Made by a program: the position numbers and the translations under genes. A stretch of DNA of 39,640 nucleotides. It comes from an uncultured Elusimicrobia bacterium (lineage in GTDB: Bacteria > Elusimicrobiota > Elusimicrobia > Elusimicrobiales > UBA9959). Position 1 is the first letter of the stretch, and each line of letters starts with the position of its first letter. Of the stretch, positions 6,327-15,949 are shown piece by piece. The stretch is taken from the NCBI GenBank assembly GCA_903889965.1, contig CAISZM010000029.1:1-39640 (forward strand), read 5' to 3'. Below the pieces are notes generated by a model that ran no database searches, was not told where the DNA came from, and saw only the letters and a program-made list of their open reading frames with translations.

Positions 6327-8995
6327 TTACTCTCCAGATCGGGCTGCGGCTCCACCGGCAGCGTTATTGAGAACTCCGCCCCGCCGTCCGGCCGGTTCAA
6401 TGCGGCGATAGATCCATTGTGCAGGTCGACAACGGCTTTCGCTATCGCGAGGCCAAGCCCCGTGCCGCCGGCCGGAGTACCGGGCACACGGAAGAACCGG
6501 TCAAACACCTTGTCCAGATATTCCTGCGGTATCCCCTGGCCGCTGTCCGCCACCCGCATCACCAGCTTTTCGCCTTGCTGGAATACGGTCAATTCAATGC
6601 GGCTTCCCGACTGCGTGTAATTCAGCGCGTTGGACAAGATATTCACCAGAACCTGCTCCATGAGAGCGTAATCCGCGAACAGGAAAGGCAACTTGTCCGG
6701 GATCCGCAAGTCCAGCTTGTGTCCCCCCAGCCTCTGGCTGATCTTTGAAACACAGGATTCCGCCAGTTCCCGCACGTCGAACCATTCTTTCTTAAGACTC
6801 AGCAGCCCCGATGACAGCCGCGACATGTCGAGAATATTCGTTACCTCCATATTAAGCCTTTCAGCAGCTTCTGAAAGCTCGTCCAGGATGGGCTTTCTTG
6901 CCCGCGGATCGGCCGCTATTTTATCATCTTCCAATGCGGAGACAAGCCCTATTATGGCTGTGATCGGGGTTTTAATTTCATGTGATACGCTGTTAAGTAT
7001 GGTCTGGTAAATTTTTTCCGAGCGTTTCAGAGCTTCGGAAGCTTGTGCCTGTTCCCGGTATATCTCCTGCTCGAAATAAAACGCTATCTGCCCGCATAAA
7101 GCGAGCAGCAGGCCCTTAGCGTCCTCGCCCAGCGGCGCGGCATGATTAGCAGGCATATACGACAAAGCGCCGGTGACTTTGCCGTGCGCGACAAGCGGGA
7201 TATACAGGGCCTGGGACGAACTCAAGGTGTCCGTGCTCCAACCCGCTTCCTTGCCGTTGTCCAGAACCCATTTTGCCACGGCCCATTCCCGCGCCTCGAA
7301 AAGCCAGCGCACAGAAGCCGCGGTGGAGATCTCATGTTCGCCGGGGGCCTTGGCGAAAACGACCTCGAACGCGCCGTCAAAAAAACCGCGCATCTTTGTC
7401 ATGACCGTATCGAGACATTCCTTGCGTTTGGACTGAAAGGCGAACTGGCCCATGATATCCAGCATGGCTTCGCTTGATCTTTCTTTTGCCCGCAAAAGTC
7501 GCTGGGTGCGCAGTATGCGATGGCTGAGCAATCCCGTTATGGCGGCAACCAGCAAATAGGACAGGCACATCAGCGCGTCTTCCGTGCGCGTGATGGCAAA
7601 AGTATATTTCGGCGGGATAAAGAAGAAATTCCAGGCGAACGCGCTTAAAACGGCGGACAATAATATCGGCCCGGCTGTAAAGAACGAGCCTATCGCCAGG
7701 ACCGAAAGCAGGTACAAAAAACCCACCGATTGATACCCTACGGCATGCTGCAGGAACGCGCCGGCTACGGTCACGGCCGCTACCAGCGCAAACACGGACT
7801 GATACGGGCGCTTGCCCTCAAGATGAAAAAACGGGAAATACAGTTTTCCCTTTAAACCGGAGGATATTTTAGTGTCGTGCAGGACCTGGACGTCGATATC
7901 CGTTTCGGCCAGGAGCCTGTCCAAGAAAGAAGGCCCGAAGCCGGCAAGAAAGCCGCGCCTGGGCCTGCCTATCAATATTTTCGTGACGCCATGCTGCCTC
8001 GCGACCCTTGATATAGCGGGAACCAGGTCGGCGTCCGTAGTGGTCACTATGGCCGCGCCCAGGCCGCGGGCCAGGTCTATGTTTTCGGAGAGACGGTTCT
8101 TATCCTCCTCGGACAGCGCTATGCCGGTATCGACATGCACGGCCAGCCAATCAGCTTCCGCTGAAAATGCGAGTTTTCTGGCCGCCCGTATCAGCCGCCG
8201 CGAATGGGGACTGTGGCTGACGGCGACCAGAAGCTTTTCATGCGTGAATTTCGAGCTCTTTCCCGCGGTGGACATTTCCCGCAATTCATTCCCCACAATG
8301 TCGCCCGCGAACCTTAAGGCGATCTCGCGTAAGGCCGTCAGTTTATTCGGCTGGAAGAAGTTTTCAGCGGCCTGCGCCTTTTTTTCGCCGAGATAAACTT
8401 TTCCTTCGGCTAACCTTTCAAGCAGCGTTTCCGGCGGGATATCGACCAATTCGATCTGCTCGGCGCGTTCTATCACCGAGTCGGGGACGCTTTCACGTAT
8501 TGTGATGCCAGTGGCAAATTCCACGTCCTCTTTGCGGCTTTCCACATGCTGGACATTAAGCGTTGTGTAGACATTAATGCCATGGTCCAGAAGTTCAACT
8601 ATGTCCTGCCAGCGCTTTTCATGACGCGAGCCAGGCACATTGGTATGGGCCAATTCATCAACAAGGGCGAATTCCGGCTTTCGCTTAAGGAGGGCGTCTA
8701 TATCCAGTTCGGTAAACTCTTTGCCCCTGTAAGACATCATTTTTCTCGGAATGGCCGCTATGCCGTCCAACAGCTTTTGCGTTTCCACCCGCCCATGCGT
8801 CTCAACTATACCGGTAACGGCGTCCGCACCGTCTTTTATAAGGACATGCGCGGCCTCCAGCATGGCATAGGTTTTCCCTACGCCCGCCGCCATTCCTAAA
8901 AATATTTTCAGCTTCCCGTTCTCCCGTTCCCGCGCTTTTTTCAGGGCCTTTAAAAGCTCGTCGGGATCCGGGCGGATAGCGTCATTATCCGTCAT
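6323..8995 (-). CDS. kdpD: K+-sensing histidine kinase KdpD
   Basis: At 890 residues the protein is the usual full length. It has the KdpD N-terminal domain with Walker A GMAAGVGKT near 33-41 and the DELAHTN segment, then a universal-stress-protein-like domain at about 250-370. Four closely spaced membrane helices (about 395-500) and a GAF-like region come next. The kinase core has H-box phosphoacceptor His672 in SVSHEIKTP, N-box NILSNALNY, and G-boxes DSGQGIP and GGTGLGLAI. It senses low K+ or ionic stress at the inner membrane and phosphorylates KdpE, acting as phosphatase when K+ is ample. The gene overlaps both kdpC and kdpE by four bases. Nothing is missing or truncated, so I expect a working sensor. 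Confidence 0.97.
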   Translation of the reverse strand: MTDNDAIRPDPDELLKALKKARERENGKLKIFLGMAAGVGKTYAMLEAAHVLIKDGADAVTGIVETHGRVETQKLLDGIAAIPRKMMSYRGKEFTELDIDALLKRKPEFALVDELAHTNVPGSRHEKRWQDIVELLDHGINVYTTLNVQHVESRKEDVEFATGITIRESVPDSVIERAEQIELVDIPPETLLERLAEGKVYLGEKKAQAAENFFQPNKLTALREIALRFAGDIVGNELREMSTAGKSSKFTHEKLLVAVSHSPHSRRLIRAARKLAFSAEADWLAVHVDTGIALSEEDKNRLSENIDLARGLGAAIVTTTDADLVPAISRVARQHGVTKILIGRPRRGFLAGFGPSFLDRLLAETDIDVQVLHDTKISSGLKGKLYFPFFHLEGKRPYQSVFALVAAVTVAGAFLQHAVGYQSVGFLYLLSVLAIGSFFTAGPILLSAVLSAFAWNFFFIPPKYTFAITRTEDALMCLSYLLVAAITGLLSHRILRTQRLLRAKERSSEAMLDIMGQFAFQSKRKECLDTVMTKMRGFFDGAFEVVFAKAPGEHEISTAASVRWLFEAREWAVAKWVLDNGKEAGWSTDTLSSSQALYIPLVAHGKVTGALSYMPANHAAPLGEDAKGLLLALCGQIAFYFEQEIYREQAQASEALKRSEKIYQTILNSVSHEIKTPITAIIGLVSALEDDKIAADPRARKPILDELSEAAERLNMEVTNILDMSRLSSGLLSLKKEWFDVRELAESCVSKISQRLGGHKLDLRIPDKLPFLFADYALMEQVLVNILSNALNYTQSGSRIELTVFQQGEKLVMRVADSGQGIPQEYLDKVFDRFFRVPGTPAGGTGLGLAIAKAVVDLHNGSIAALNRPDGGAEFSITLPVEPQPDLESK

Positions 8996-9540
8996 TTCAG
9001 ATATTTCCCGTCCAGTATAAGATTCAGCAATAACACGTTAACCCTGGGCTCCCCCAGAAATCCCGCCTGTCTTTGCTCGGTCACAGTGTTGACCAGATAT
9101 ATGATATCACCTTTTGAAACGCCGCGCGCCGCCGCGACACGGTCACACTGGATAAGCGCCGCGTCGGGGCTTATATGCGGGTCCAGCCCGCTGCCTGAGG
9201 CGAAGAGGAGATCGGCCGGGACCTCCGCCCGGACGAATCCTTTCCTGCGCTCTTTTACCGCAGCACCTAATTGCGCGCTGGTCAAAGAAAGATTACTTCC
9301 GCCCGAAGGCATTGGGTCATAACCGGTAGCAGAAGGGCGGGGCCAGAAATATTCAGGCCTGGAAAATTTCTGACCCACAAGTCCTGACCCGGCAACAACT
9401 CCGTTTACCCTCACAAGGCTGCCTTCGGCTTTTCCCTTGAATAAGGCCTGGGCCCCGGCCCACACGACAAGCGGGTAAAATATCCCGGTTATGACGGTCA
9501 TGCACAGGAATAATTTCAGGGCGGTGGTCGCATTCTTCAT
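8992..9540 (-). CDS. kdpC: Potassium-transporting ATPase KdpC subunit
   Basis: A 182-residue protein with one N-terminal membrane anchor (about residues 8-28) and a periplasmic domain carrying the family's typical segments SGLVGQKF, FWPRPSATGYDPMPSGGSN and LDPHISPDAA. KdpC holds the KdpA-KdpB complex together and raises ATP affinity. A GTG at 9546 would overlap the kdpB stop by four bases, but the GAGG at 9546-9549 sits five bases before the ATG at 9540, so I chose 9540; both give essentially the same protein. It is cotranscribed between kdpB and kdpD. Confidence 0.95.
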   Translation of the reverse strand: MKNATTALKLFLCMTVITGIFYPLVVWAGAQALFKGKAEGSLVRVNGVVAGSGLVGQKFSRPEYFWPRPSATGYDPMPSGGSNLSLTSAQLGAAVKERRKGFVRAEVPADLLFASGSGLDPHISPDAALIQCDRVAAARGVSKGDIIYLVNTVTEQRQAGFLGEPRVNVLLLNLILDGKYLK

Positions 9541-9542
9541 TT

Positions 9543-11612
9543 TCACCTCACTAACCCCGCTGCGGTTATGAACATGTCCAGCAGTTTTATCCCGGCGAAC
9601 GGGGCGGCCAGACCGCCCAGCCCGTAAATGAACATATTCCTGCGCAAAAGCGTCTGCGCGGCGACCGCCTTGTATTTAACGCCCCGCAGCGCCAGCGGGA
9701 TCAATGCGACTATTATAAGAGCATTGAAAATAACCGCGCTTAAGATCGCGCTTTGCGGCGAAGCAAGCCGCATCACGTTCAGCGCGGAAAGCGGCCCTTG
9801 TCCCCCTTTTACGGCGTATAACGCGCCGAATACGGCCGGGATTATGGCGAAATACTTGGCGATATCGTTAGATATGCTGAACGTGGTCAGCGAGCCTCTT
9901 GTCATAAGCAGCTGCTTGCCGATTTCGACGATCTCTATAAGTTTGGTCGGATTGCTGTCCAGGTCCACCATATTACCCGCCTCACGCGCGGCCTGGGTGC
10001 CGGTGTTCATCGTCACCGCCACATCCGCCTGAGCCAGCGCGGGGGCGTCGTTAGTCCCGTCGCCTGTCATAGCCACCAGCCGCCCGGCGAGCTGCTCGGC
10101 CCGTATGCGCGCAAGTTTCGATTCGGGCGTGGCCTGGGCCATAAAATCATCCACGCCGGCCTCGGCGGCTATAGCCGCGGCGGTAAGAGGATTATCGCCG
10201 GTGATCATAACCGTCTTTATTCCCATTCTCCGCAGTTGCGCGAAACGTTCCTTTATCCCGCCTTTAACTATATCCTTAAGATGGATGATCCCCAGTACTC
10301 TACCGTTGTCCGACACGGCCAGCGGCGTCCCCCCGCTATTGGACACATCAGCCTGGGCCTTGTCCAGTTCAGGCGGGAAACCGCTGCTTTCCGCTTTTAT
10401 CGCTGCGACAGCGCCTTTAAGTATTTTACGGGCCGGGCAACTCTCCAGGCCGATCAGTTCAACCCCGCTGAACTGCGTTAAAGCGGAAAATGGAATGAAC
10501 CTGGCTTCATGCGGGTGCAGTTCTTTGGCCCTTAAGTCGAATTTTGTTTTGGCAAGTATAACTATAGAGCGGCCCTCCGGAGTTTCATCCGCCAGCGACG
10601 CCAATTGCGCGGCTTCCGCCAATTCGCGCTCCTCTACTCCCGGCGCGGGGATAAAAGCGGCAGCCATGCGGTTTCCGAAAGTGATGGTACCTGTTTTATC
10701 CAGCATAAGCACGTCAATATCCCCGGCGGCCTCCACCGCGCGCCCGCTTTTGGCTATAACGTTGCGCTGTACAAGCCTGTCCATACCCGCTATCCCGATG
10801 GCGCTCAGCAGGCCGCCGATGGTCGTGGGGATAAGGCAGACCAGCAGCGAGACAAGCACCGGTACGGTGACTATGGCTGACAGATCCTGCCCGGCCGCGC
10901 CGGCGCTGTAATCCGCGAAGAATTTCAGCGAGCCGACCGCCAGAATAAAAACTATCGTCAGCGCGGCAAGAACCATGCTTAAAGCGATCTCATTGGGCGT
11001 TTTCTGCCTGGCGGCGTTCTCTATCAGCGCTATCATCCGGTCCACGAAACTGTGCCCCGGCTCCGCGGTTATACGTATCACTATCCTGTCGCTTAAAACT
11101 TTCGTGCCTCCGGTGACAGCGCTCCTGTCGCCGCCGCTCTCCCGGATAACCGGCGCGGATTCGCCCGTAATGGCCGATTCATCGACGCTGGCTATTCCTT
11201 CCACCACTTCGCCGTCGCCGGGAATAAGATCTCCCGCTTCGCAAACCACCCTGTTGTCCTTACGGAGCTGAGAGGCCGGTACTTTTGTCTCTCTCCCGTC
11301 CGCCAGCAGCCGCGCGGTTATCTCGACCCTCGCCTTGCGCAGGGATTCCGCTCTCGCTTTCCCATGCCCTTCCGCCATAGCTTCCGCGAAATTAGCGAAC
11401 AATATCGTAAACCACAGCCAAAGCGCGATTTGCGCTTCAAAACCTGAAACATGCGGCAGCTTACCGATAATGCCCGCAGTTACGATAACCGCGCCGGCCA
11501 GGGTTACGAACATCACCGGATTTTTGACCTGAGTTTTAGGGTTAAGCTTAACTAATGAAGCCAGCAGCGCGGCGGAAACGAGTTTCTTATCCCAGAAAGT
11601 TTTTTTATCCAT
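9543..11612 (-). CDS. kdpB: Potassium-transporting P-type ATPase KdpB subunit
   Basis: This 689-residue P-type ATPase energises K+ uptake by KdpA. Visible motifs are the actuator TGES loop (SAITGESAP, near 152), the phosphorylated Asp305 in [11 protein letters not shown], the nucleotide-binding KGA and the hinge [17 protein letters not shown] near 515. Membrane helices lie on both sides, including the KdpB-specific [11 protein letters not shown] near 263. Length matches the family (about 680). The TGES serine, known in E. coli as the site of inhibitory phosphorylation, is present. The gene starts 11 bases after kdpA ends. Confidence 0.97.
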   Translation of the reverse strand: MDKKTFWDKKLVSAALLASLVKLNPKTQVKNPVMFVTLAGAVIVTAGIIGKLPHVSGFEAQIALWLWFTILFANFAEAMAEGHGKARAESLRKARVEITARLLADGRETKVPASQLRKDNRVVCEAGDLIPGDGEVVEGIASVDESAITGESAPVIRESGGDRSAVTGGTKVLSDRIVIRITAEPGHSFVDRMIALIENAARQKTPNEIALSMVLAALTIVFILAVGSLKFFADYSAGAAGQDLSAIVTVPVLVSLLVCLIPTTIGGLLSAIGIAGMDRLVQRNVIAKSGRAVEAAGDIDVLMLDKTGTITFGNRMAAAFIPAPGVEERELAEAAQLASLADETPEGRSIVILAKTKFDLRAKELHPHEARFIPFSALTQFSGVELIGLESCPARKILKGAVAAIKAESSGFPPELDKAQADVSNSGGTPLAVSDNGRVLGIIHLKDIVKGGIKERFAQLRRMGIKTVMITGDNPLTAAAIAAEAGVDDFMAQATPESKLARIRAEQLAGRLVAMTGDGTNDAPALAQADVAVTMNTGTQAAREAGNMVDLDSNPTKLIEIVEIGKQLLMTRGSLTTFSISNDIAKYFAIIPAVFGALYAVKGGQGPLSALNVMRLASPQSAILSAVIFNALIIVALIPLALRGVKYKAVAAQTLLRRNMFIYGLGGLAAPFAGIKLLDMFITAAGLVR

Positions 11613-11623
11613 AGGATCTCTTA

Positions 11624-13315
11624 TTAAAATAAGACCCCTTTAAGCATAAGCAAATGCTCAATAACAGGACCAAGCGACAAGGCGGGAAAGAACGTAAGGC
11701 CGCCGACGATAATTATCACCGCCGCAAGCAAAATACCAAAAGTCGCCGTATCCGTAGGCAGCGTCCCGGCCGAAGGTGGAGAAGGCGATTTAACGCCCAT
11801 ACTTCCCGCTATAGCCAGACATGGAATAATTACGGCGAACCTGCCTATAAGCATGGCTATTCCCAAGCCTATGTTATAGAAGGAAGTGTTCGCGTTGAGT
11901 CCCGCGAATGCGCTGCCGTTGTTGCCTGACGCCGAGCTCCATGCATAAAGTATTTCGCTCAGGCCGTGCGGCCCTTTGGAGGAGAGACTCGCCAGAGCCG
12001 CCGGTACGGCACAGGTCAGTGCGGCTCCGATAAGAATAACGGCGCCGGGCGCCAGTATCCCCGCCATAACCATCTGGATCTCGCGTTTTTCGACTTTCTT
12101 GCCGAGATATTCCGGCGTGCGCCCCACCATAAGCCCGCACAAAAACACCGTCAGCAGGACGAACAGCAACATCCCGTACATCCCCGCGCCGACGCCGCCG
12201 AAGATCACCTCGCCCAGCATGATGTTGAACAAAGCCGCGCCGCCCGCCAGGGGAGAGAGGCTGGAATGCATGGCATTCACCGAGCCGTTGGACGCCGCCG
12301 TGGTGGAGGCCGCCCATAATACGCTGTTGACAATACCGAAGCGAGTTTCCTTCCCTTCCATCAGGCCAAGACCGCCCGTAACTGATGCGGCCGAATATTC
12401 GGAGTAAAGCGATACAGCCAGCCCCAAAGCCCATACAGCAAACATAACGGAGAACAGTATCCGGGCCTGCCCTTTATCGGCGGCCATCTTCCCATAGGCG
12501 AATACGCAGGCCGCCGGAAGAAGCAACAGGAGCAGCATTTCGATAAAGTTCGAAAGAGGCGTGGGATTTTCCAGGGGGTGCGCGCTGTTGGCGTTAAAGA
12601 AGCCGCCCCCGTTAGACCCTGCCTGTTTTATAGCGATCTGCGAGGCGGCGGGCCCCAATGGAATGGTCTGTTCGACGCCTTCCAGAGTTTTTACGCGGCT
12701 ATCCGGCTTAAATGTCTGCACCACACCCTGCCCCGCGAGGATAAGCGCCGCGCAGAAGGACATGGGGAGCAAAACCCTTACAGTGACTCGGGTAATATCG
12801 CCCCAGAAATTACCTATGCCGGAGGTTTTCCGCCCCATTAGTCCGCGCACCATAGCGGCAAAGACAGCGACTCCGGTTGCCGCGCTCAGGAAATTCTGCA
12901 CGGCCAGCCCCGCCATCTGGGTCAAATAGCTGAGCGAGGTCTCGCCAGCGTATGCCTGCCAGTTGGTATTGGTCATAAAGCTGACCGCTGTATTGAACGC
13001 CAGGACCGGTTCAACGGGGCCGCTATTATTCGGATTCAGCGGCAGTTTATGCTGGAAAAGCTGCAGCAGAAAGACCGCAAGGAAACCTAAGAAGTTGAAC
13101 CAGAGCAGCGAGGCGGTATAGTTTTTCCAATTCATCTGCCCGCCGGGATTTATCCCGCAGCACCGATAAATGGACCTTTCAACAGGCCCGAAAATGCGGC
13201 TTTGAAAACGGCTTTTATCCTCCAGCGTGGCGGCGAGATAAGAACCCAGCGGCAGGGCCAAAAGCGTCAGGGAGACGATGTAGAAGAATATCTGGAAAGC
13301 GTCCTGGCTGTTCAT
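11624..13315 (-). CDS. kdpA: Potassium-transporting ATPase K+ channel subunit KdpA
   Basis: This 563-residue polytopic membrane protein of the superfamily of K+ transporters carries out K+ binding and translocation. It contains the family's selectivity-filter-like loops, seen as [10 protein letters not shown] near 115, [20 protein letters not shown] near 235-255, [11 protein letters not shown] near 345 and [15 protein letters not shown] near 465, one per four repeats. The N terminus ends helix 1 with [12 protein letters not shown]. It begins three bases after the kdpF stop. Length is normal and no filter glycine appears lost. Confidence 0.97.
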   Translation of the reverse strand: MNSQDAFQIFFYIVSLTLLALPLGSYLAATLEDKSRFQSRIFGPVERSIYRCCGINPGGQMNWKNYTASLLWFNFLGFLAVFLLQLFQHKLPLNPNNSGPVEPVLAFNTAVSFMTNTNWQAYAGETSLSYLTQMAGLAVQNFLSAATGVAVFAAMVRGLMGRKTSGIGNFWGDITRVTVRVLLPMSFCAALILAGQGVVQTFKPDSRVKTLEGVEQTIPLGPAASQIAIKQAGSNGGGFFNANSAHPLENPTPLSNFIEMLLLLLLPAACVFAYGKMAADKGQARILFSVMFAVWALGLAVSLYSEYSAASVTGGLGLMEGKETRFGIVNSVLWAASTTAASNGSVNAMHSSLSPLAGGAALFNIMLGEVIFGGVGAGMYGMLLFVLLTVFLCGLMVGRTPEYLGKKVEKREIQMVMAGILAPGAVILIGAALTCAVPAALASLSSKGPHGLSEILYAWSSASGNNGSAFAGLNANTSFYNIGLGIAMLIGRFAVIIPCLAIAGSMGVKSPSPPSAGTLPTDTATFGILLAAVIIIVGGLTFFPALSLGPVIEHLLMLKGVLF

Positions 13316-13318
13316 ATG

Positions 13319-13402
13319 TCAGAATCTCTCGGGCTTGACTACGACATAGACCAGGTAGCCCAGCAAGACTGCGGCCACAATACCTGCGATAATAAAGTCC
13401 AT
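13319..13402 (-). CDS. kdpF: KdpF small membrane subunit (27 residues)
   Basis: A 27-residue single-helix peptide, MDFIIAGIVAAVLLGYLVYV followed by VVKPERF, lies directly before kdpA. It ends with the basic, proline-containing KPERF tail typical of KdpF, which in E. coli stabilises the KdpABC complex in the membrane. AAGGAA before the ATG at 13402 gives a good ribosome binding site, and the stop is only three bases from the kdpA start. It is too short for most automatic gene finders but sits in the expected place at the head of the operon. Confidence 0.92.
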   Translation of the reverse strand: MDFIIAGIVAAVLLGYLVYVVVKPERF

Positions 13403-13480
13403 AAGGGTTCCTTCCCAATAACTTACATTTCTTCTCCGCGGGTCGGAAAGTAAAAATAGCGGCAGAACCCGTCAGGAAAT

Positions 13481-13494
13481 CGTAAAGATTTACG
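13481..13494. promoter_or_regulatory. Perfect dyad upstream of kdpF, candidate operator
   Basis: CGTAAA and TTTACG flank GA in a 14-bp perfect inverted repeat about 80 bases before the kdpF start and roughly 25 bases downstream of a TATAAT on the same strand. A symmetric site in the kdp leader is a reasonable place for a regulator, but the known E. coli KdpE box is further upstream and does not look like this, so the assignment to KdpE is a guess. Confidence 0.3.
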
Positions 13495-13516
13495 GATCAG
13501 GCCCCTATGCGCGCCC

Positions 13517-13522
13517 ATTATA
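13517..13522 (-). promoter_or_regulatory. Possible -10 box of the kdp operon
   Basis: A consensus TATAAT occurs on the minus strand 115 bases before the kdpF start. No good TTGACA lies 17 bases upstream, which would fit an activator-dependent promoter such as one driven by KdpE. Confidence 0.3.
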
Positions 13523-13746
13523 TAACGGAAATCAAGTATTATCTCCCCCACTGCGATTATAACTTGAAATATGGACCCTTTGGTAGGGGCTTGCGGAACC
13601 GGGCAGACATAGTTCGAATCCGGCTGACCTCCAGATCAAATGGATTCTAACTTTTGGGTGCTGAGGAGGGCGACGGTCGGGAACGAACCGGGATAATTAG
13701 ATACAATAGCCGGAAGGTCAGCCCGTTCTTTGCAAGGAGTTAAAAA

Positions 13747-14337
13747 ATGAATTTTATAAAAATGCTCGCGGTATTATGCGCGCTTGCTATCGTGCCGGCC
13801 CAGGCCCGGGCGCAGGCGGAAAAGAAGACCGAACCCGCGGATCTGCGGTCGCTGAGTAACGCGCAGCTGGAGCAAAGGAAGATCGAACTAACCAGCCAGC
13901 TGAAGGCCGTACGGGCCCAACTTACCGGGTTGAAAGCCGACGCTGAACAAAGTGATCTGAAGATACAGAGAATGATAGCTTCGGCAAAAACCCCCGCCAT
14001 GAAAGACCGCGGCAGGATGCTTCTGGCCAGGAACCGCTTGTCAATAATACGCGATGCGCTGCAGATCTACTATTGCGACAAACCGGACAAAGTCCCCTCT
14101 TCCCTGGCCGACTTGGTGCCGTCCTACCTGGACGAGGTTCCGGAACTGGATATCCCCGGCTATAAGAAAACCGGGAACGTCACGGTCCTTAAAAAAGCGA
14201 ATGGCGCGGGGATATCCAACTTCGTCGCGAACAAGGGCGGCTGGCTTTACATGGCCGACCCCGCCTGGGGACAGAGCGAAAGGGTTTTCATGGACGCCAG
14301 GGTCATGTTCGAGGGCAAGGCTTTGTTCCAGTATTGA
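13747..14337 (+). CDS. Secreted coiled-coil protein with pseudopilin-like C-terminal domain
   Basis: This 196-residue protein has a Sec signal peptide (residues 1-22, hydrophobic core ending PAQARA), a predicted coiled coil at about 30-75, and a C-terminal part resembling the globular end of type II secretion/type IV pilin-like proteins. That part has ARNRLSIIRDALQIYY near 94-109, a PSSLADLVPSYLDEVP segment near 117-132 and GGWLYMADPAWG near 164-175. Those phrases are the hallmarks of the many pilin-like proteins of Elusimicrobiota-type bacteria, but the usual N-terminal prepilin leader and methylated helix are absent. It should therefore be a soluble or loosely bound exported protein rather than a pilus subunit. 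AAGGAG seven bases before the ATG supports the start. It converges on the Sel1 lipoprotein gene with 29 bases between stops. Confidence 0.8.
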   Translation: MNFIKMLAVLCALAIVPAQARAQAEKKTEPADLRSLSNAQLEQRKIELTSQLKAVRAQLTGLKADAEQSDLKIQRMIASAKTPAMKDRGRMLLARNRLSIIRDALQIYYCDKPDKVPSSLADLVPSYLDEVPELDIPGYKKTGNVTVLKKANGAGISNFVANKGGWLYMADPAWGQSERVFMDARVMFEGKALFQY

Positions 14338-14366
14338 GCGGACAGAAACCCGGTTGGCGGCGGCCT

Positions 14367-15416
14367 TTACTTGAATGCTTCCCAAAATTCTTGCGCTGAT
14401 CGGGTTGCCGCCGCTATTTGGGCCGGGGACAGCAGCGGCACAAGCGCGGTCATCACGGGTTTCGCGTCTTCTTTTCCCAGTGCGAAGGCAAGGATAATCC
14501 ATTTGTAGCCTTCCTGGTAATCCATGGTCACGCCGTCGCCCTGGCAATACATTTTTCCGAGGTAAAACATCGCCCGCGCGTCCCCCTGGTCCGCGGCCTT
14601 TCTCAGCCATTTAGCGGCTTCGGCATGATCCTGCCCGGCGCCGTTCCCGGTGTAGTAAATTACGCCGAGACCGTATTGCGCCGCCAGATAACCCTGCTCC
14701 GCCGATCTTGTTTCCCAATCTAACGCCGTAGCGTAATTTTTCTCTACGCCAGTCCCTCTCCAATACATCTGGGAAAGGTTATACTGTGAAGACACGTCCC
14801 CCTGCTCCGCGCCTTTTGAAAAGTTTGTGAAAGCTGCGGCATAATCCTGAGCGAAGCCTTTTCCAAAGAGGTACTGTACACCCAGGCTGTAATAAGCGCG
14901 CGCGTATTTCTGGTCCGCAGATTTTTCGAACCACTTATTCGCTTCGGCAGTATTTTGCTGCACGCCTTTTCCTGCATCGCACATAAAACCGAGAAAGTTC
15001 TGCGCCGGCGCATACCCCTGTTCGGCGGCCTTTCGGGTCCAGACCGCCGCTGAGGAATAATCCTGCGCGGCGCCTGCCCCCCGGAAGTAGAACTTCCCGA
15101 GGCTGTATTGCGCCAAAGCATCGCCCCCCTCCGCCAGCTTCACGATCCCGGGAAACGAGTTCTTGCACCGGGCCTGCGCCTGTTTCTTATCCCCCGATAC
15201 GCCGTGCGCTAAGGCAAGCTGCATGGAGTAATAACACACGGCCACGGGGTTATTCTTGTCGGCAAGTTCCTTAAATACCGGAAGGGACGCCGCCTCGTTG
15301 CCAAGTTCGTGAAAAGTTACAGCCTTTTCAAGTTCGGGCTTTTCTTTTTTATATTCGCTGCACCCGGTAAGCGTGAAAGCCAGCACAAAACTGGAACAAA
15401 ATAACACTTTTTTCAT
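14367..15416 (-). CDS. Sel1-repeat (TPR-like) lipoprotein
   Basis: A 349-residue protein starting with a lipoprotein signal peptide (MKKVLFC..., lipobox LTGC near residue 20). From about residue 85 on it contains six or so Sel1 repeats of 36 residues, each showing the A..LG.(M/F/Y)Y..G.GV..D...A..W..KAAEQG pattern. The end, YKWIILAFALG and AQEFWEAF, is common in this group. Sel1 proteins are protein-binding solenoids; the partner is unknown. An in-frame ATG exists 36 bases further upstream, but the ATG at 15416 follows AAGGATG and begins right at the signal peptide, so I used it. It lies downstream of the liv-associated membrane protein gene with 76 bases between. Confidence 0.88.
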   Translation of the reverse strand: MKKVLFCSSFVLAFTLTGCSEYKKEKPELEKAVTFHELGNEAASLPVFKELADKNNPVAVCYYSMQLALAHGVSGDKKQAQARCKNSFPGIVKLAEGGDALAQYSLGKFYFRGAGAAQDYSSAAVWTRKAAEQGYAPAQNFLGFMCDAGKGVQQNTAEANKWFEKSADQKYARAYYSLGVQYLFGKGFAQDYAAAFTNFSKGAEQGDVSSQYNLSQMYWRGTGVEKNYATALDWETRSAEQGYLAAQYGLGVIYYTGNGAGQDHAEAAKWLRKAADQGDARAMFYLGKMYCQGDGVTMDYQEGYKWIILAFALGKEDAKPVMTALVPLLSPAQIAAATRSAQEFWEAFK

Positions 15417-15492
15417 AATCATCCTTTGCCTTGATCCGTAATTACCGCTCATTCGCGCCGGTCTAACCGGCTGGGTAAAAAGGGTCGGGTCT

Positions 15493-15948
15493 TTACTTTT
15501 GACTTCTTAAGACCGGGCCATATAAACGAGGCACAATATAAACCGCGAGCACGCACAGGGGCAGCCCGACCGAGACGACGCCGATAAAAAAAGCTGCGAC
15601 GGGGATAAAACCGTCCGTGCCCATGGTCATAAATAAATATACACCAAGCACGGCGGCCAGGGCGGCCAAGGCCTGGAGAATATTCCCGACCGAAACGGTC
15701 CCGACAACGGGCCGGTCATGGAACCTGTAAACCGCTTTCCCCGACTTGTAACTAGCGAATATCGCAAGCGGCAATCCAAACACAAGCAGCAAACCCAGAA
15801 CCAGTTGCTCAGCCAAGCTCAAAGGAATTCTCTGAAAACCCGGACGCCATATCGCGTACGAGAATGCGGAAACCCCGAAGATAACGATCAGCCCCGCTAA
15901 TACGACCCCAGAGCATATGATGGATGTCACGAACCTTATAAGTTTCAT
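15493..15948 (-). CDS. Small four-helix inner-membrane protein, family not recognised
   Basis: A 151-residue protein with four likely membrane helices (about 5-28, 39-62, 81-102 and 108-133) and short hydrophilic links, the longest being YKSGKAVYRFHDRPVVG between helices 2 and 3. I see no catalytic or binding motif. Its ATG at 15948 follows the livF stop by a single base and uses GGGGA inside the livF end as ribosome binding site, so it is translated as the last gene of the liv operon. That suggests, without proving, a role linked to the importer or just shared expression. Confidence 0.75.
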   Translation of the reverse strand: MKLIRFVTSIICSGVVLAGLIVIFGVSAFSYAIWRPGFQRIPLSLAEQLVLGLLLVFGLPLAIFASYKSGKAVYRFHDRPVVGTVSVGNILQALAALAAVLGVYLFMTMGTDGFIPVAAFFIGVVSVGLPLCVLAVYIVPRLYGPVLRSQK

Positions 15949-15949
15949 C

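Larger units (their letters stand above)
13403..13746. other. 344-bp divergent intergenic region: kdp promoter zone
   Basis: The region lies between kdpF (leftward) and the pseudopilin-like gene (rightward) and must hold both promoters. On the minus strand a TATAAT stands at 13522-13517, and a 14-bp dyad at 13481-13494 lies between it and kdpF. On the plus strand TACAAT at 13702-13707 could be a -10 box for the gene at 13747. The piece 13598-13637 resembles the 3' end of a tRNA but does not fold as one. Confidence 0.5.

Noticed and set aside
13598-13637. tRNA-like 3' end (GTTCGAATCC followed by CTGACCTCCA)
   Set aside because: The T-stem does not pair (CATAG against CCGGC), the acceptor strand is too short, and no anticodon or D arm lies upstream. 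At most it is a relic of an integration site.
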